Shown piece after piece: positions 63,062 to 64,000 of a DNA stretch of 64,000 nt (positions within the stretch are counted from its first letter, which is position 1; each line of letters begins with the position of its first letter). The notes beneath the pieces are model-generated. The model was not told the origin of the DNA, ran no database searches, and saw nothing but the letters and a program-made list of their open reading frames with translations. Origin of the DNA: Isoetes taiwanensis. Taxonomy: Eukaryota > Streptophyta > Lycopodiopsida > Isoetales > Isoetaceae. Position numbers and translations under genes: made by a program. Location: contig JAJEKV010000002.1 of assembly GCA_021234155.1 (NCBI GenBank), positions 40,041,841 to 40,105,840 of the forward strand, given 5' to 3'.

Positions 63062-64000
63062 ATGTCAAGCCGTTTTGGAGCAAGTCTACTGAGTACAGTA
63101 GAGGTGTATAAAGGAGGACCTGGGTTTCAGGTGTGGAAGGATGCTATCAAGCATATTTTGGAGGTAGAAGAGTTATGGGATCTTGTTGATCCACTAGGAG
63201 CAGGAGTAGCACGACCGGTGCGAAAATGTTACACCGGCAAGGTCAAGTAATTTGGTTCCCCAAACACTCGAAGTTTTCTTTGCGGTACGGGATCTCGCAG
63301 TACAACCTCCTGGAGGAACTTACGGGTACAAAGAGCAGTGGTGGAGGTAGATCCGGTCATGCAAGACAAATGGAGGCACAAGGCATTATCACTGTAAGGT
63401 TAGTGCCACTATAAGATTGAAGCTTCGAGAAATAAAAATGCCAAAGAGATGTGGATTTTCTTGCTCAAACATTATGAAGAGAAAAGCTCACCATAAATTG
63501 ACCTATTAGAGAATGAGTTAAGGAAGCTAAAATTGAAGGAAGAAAATGATGTTTCAGACTTCTTTAACAATTTTGATAATATTGTAGCAGACCTAAGTGG
63601 TGCAGGGGTAAATCTAACTGAAAGATATCAAGTGTTAGCTATTGCTAGATCTGTTAGTGAAAATGAGCAACTTGCAATGTTCATAAGAAACATGGCTAAA
63701 AATAGGGAGGAAGCAGAAAATATCATAAGGACTGAGGCAGAACAAAAGAAAATGCTAAAGGGTGACGATGATGAGGCTGCAGAAATTCTCTTTGCTGGAA
63801 AAAGGAACAAAGAAACATGTTTTTACTGTCATGAACCTGGTCACTATAAGAATGCATGCCCAAAATTGAAAAAAGAATTCCATTGCTTCAATTGTGGAGG
63901 AAAGGGGCATTCAGCAGCCAAATGTCCAACTCCAAAAGATTATGGAAGAGGGAAAAGTGGCCCTAGCAGAAGGGGAGGCAGAAATCCAAGCACAAATCAA
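63062..64000 (+). pseudogene. Ty1/copia Gag with two zinc knuckles (runs off the window)
   Basis: Starts MSSRFGASLLSTVEVYKGGP and shows the copia Gag pattern (FQVWKDAIKHILEVEELWDL). After frame changes near 63.24 kb it continues to the window end in one frame with one in-frame TAA (after EEKSSP, about 63.49 kb). It has LENELRKLKLKEENDVSDFF and NNFDNIVADLSGAG. Two CCHC knuckles follow: CFYCHEPGHYKNAC and CFNCGGKGHSAAKC. Gag packages the element RNA. Protease, integrase and RT lie beyond the window. Confidence 0.85.

Overview
This is nuclear DNA from a land plant, most likely a fern (inference). It carries intron-containing genes, an intronless G-type lectin receptor kinase, a five-exon plastid pTAC16 gene, and a PPR-DYW RNA-editing gene. 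The editing gene has a KP-type PG box and ends in DYH, a variant reported from hornworts, lycophytes and ferns. Most of the window is nested and decaying transposable elements.

Layout. 1-2.9 kb: decayed LINE (minus). 3.2-6.2 kb: remains of a multi-exon minus-strand gene, possibly an HUH/Replitron-like Rep element, with GC palindromes in a presumed intron. 6.4-6.7 kb: a MITE and a perfect 39-bp hairpin. 6.8-9.3 kb: lectin receptor kinase (minus). 9.4-13 kb: intergenic DNA with small inverted-repeat elements. 13.2-19.2 and 27.06-28.2 kb: 'element A', marked by the palindrome CGCACCGTGGCCACGGTGCG. It encodes an unrecognised protein (16.9-18.4 kb) and a histone-H3-like protein (27.1-27.7 kb). Element A is split by a LINE, which is split by a 4.7-kb Helitron, which itself carries a LINE fragment. 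28.2-36 kb: Helitron ends and two tail-to-tail LINEs with (TTCC)n tails. 36.7-38.9 kb: pTAC16. 41.1-43.4 kb: PPR-DYW. 45.8-46.8 kb: trihelix/Myb-like gene with a frameshift. 48.7-50.4 kb: ORF1-only LINE copy with a poly(A) tail. 52.6-62.6 kb: 'element B', a Ty3/gypsy chromovirus on the minus strand with a 1.5-kb LTR. Upstream of gag it carries two extra genes, an H3-like protein and a second member of the unrecognised family, each with its own TATA box and separated by a different family of palindromes. 62.6-64 kb: start of a Ty1/copia element inserted into one of those palindromes.

The most notable observation is that two unrelated-looking mobile loci each pair a divergent histone H3 with the same uncharacterised protein and with arrays of long intergenic palindromes. 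In element B the H3-like protein begins with an almost canonical H3 tail (MARTKQIARK), followed by about 250 charged residues and then a recognisable H3 histone fold. This looks like a retroelement accessory system that borrows or mimics chromatin. All copies here carry frameshifts or stop codons, so these particular loci are probably relics.
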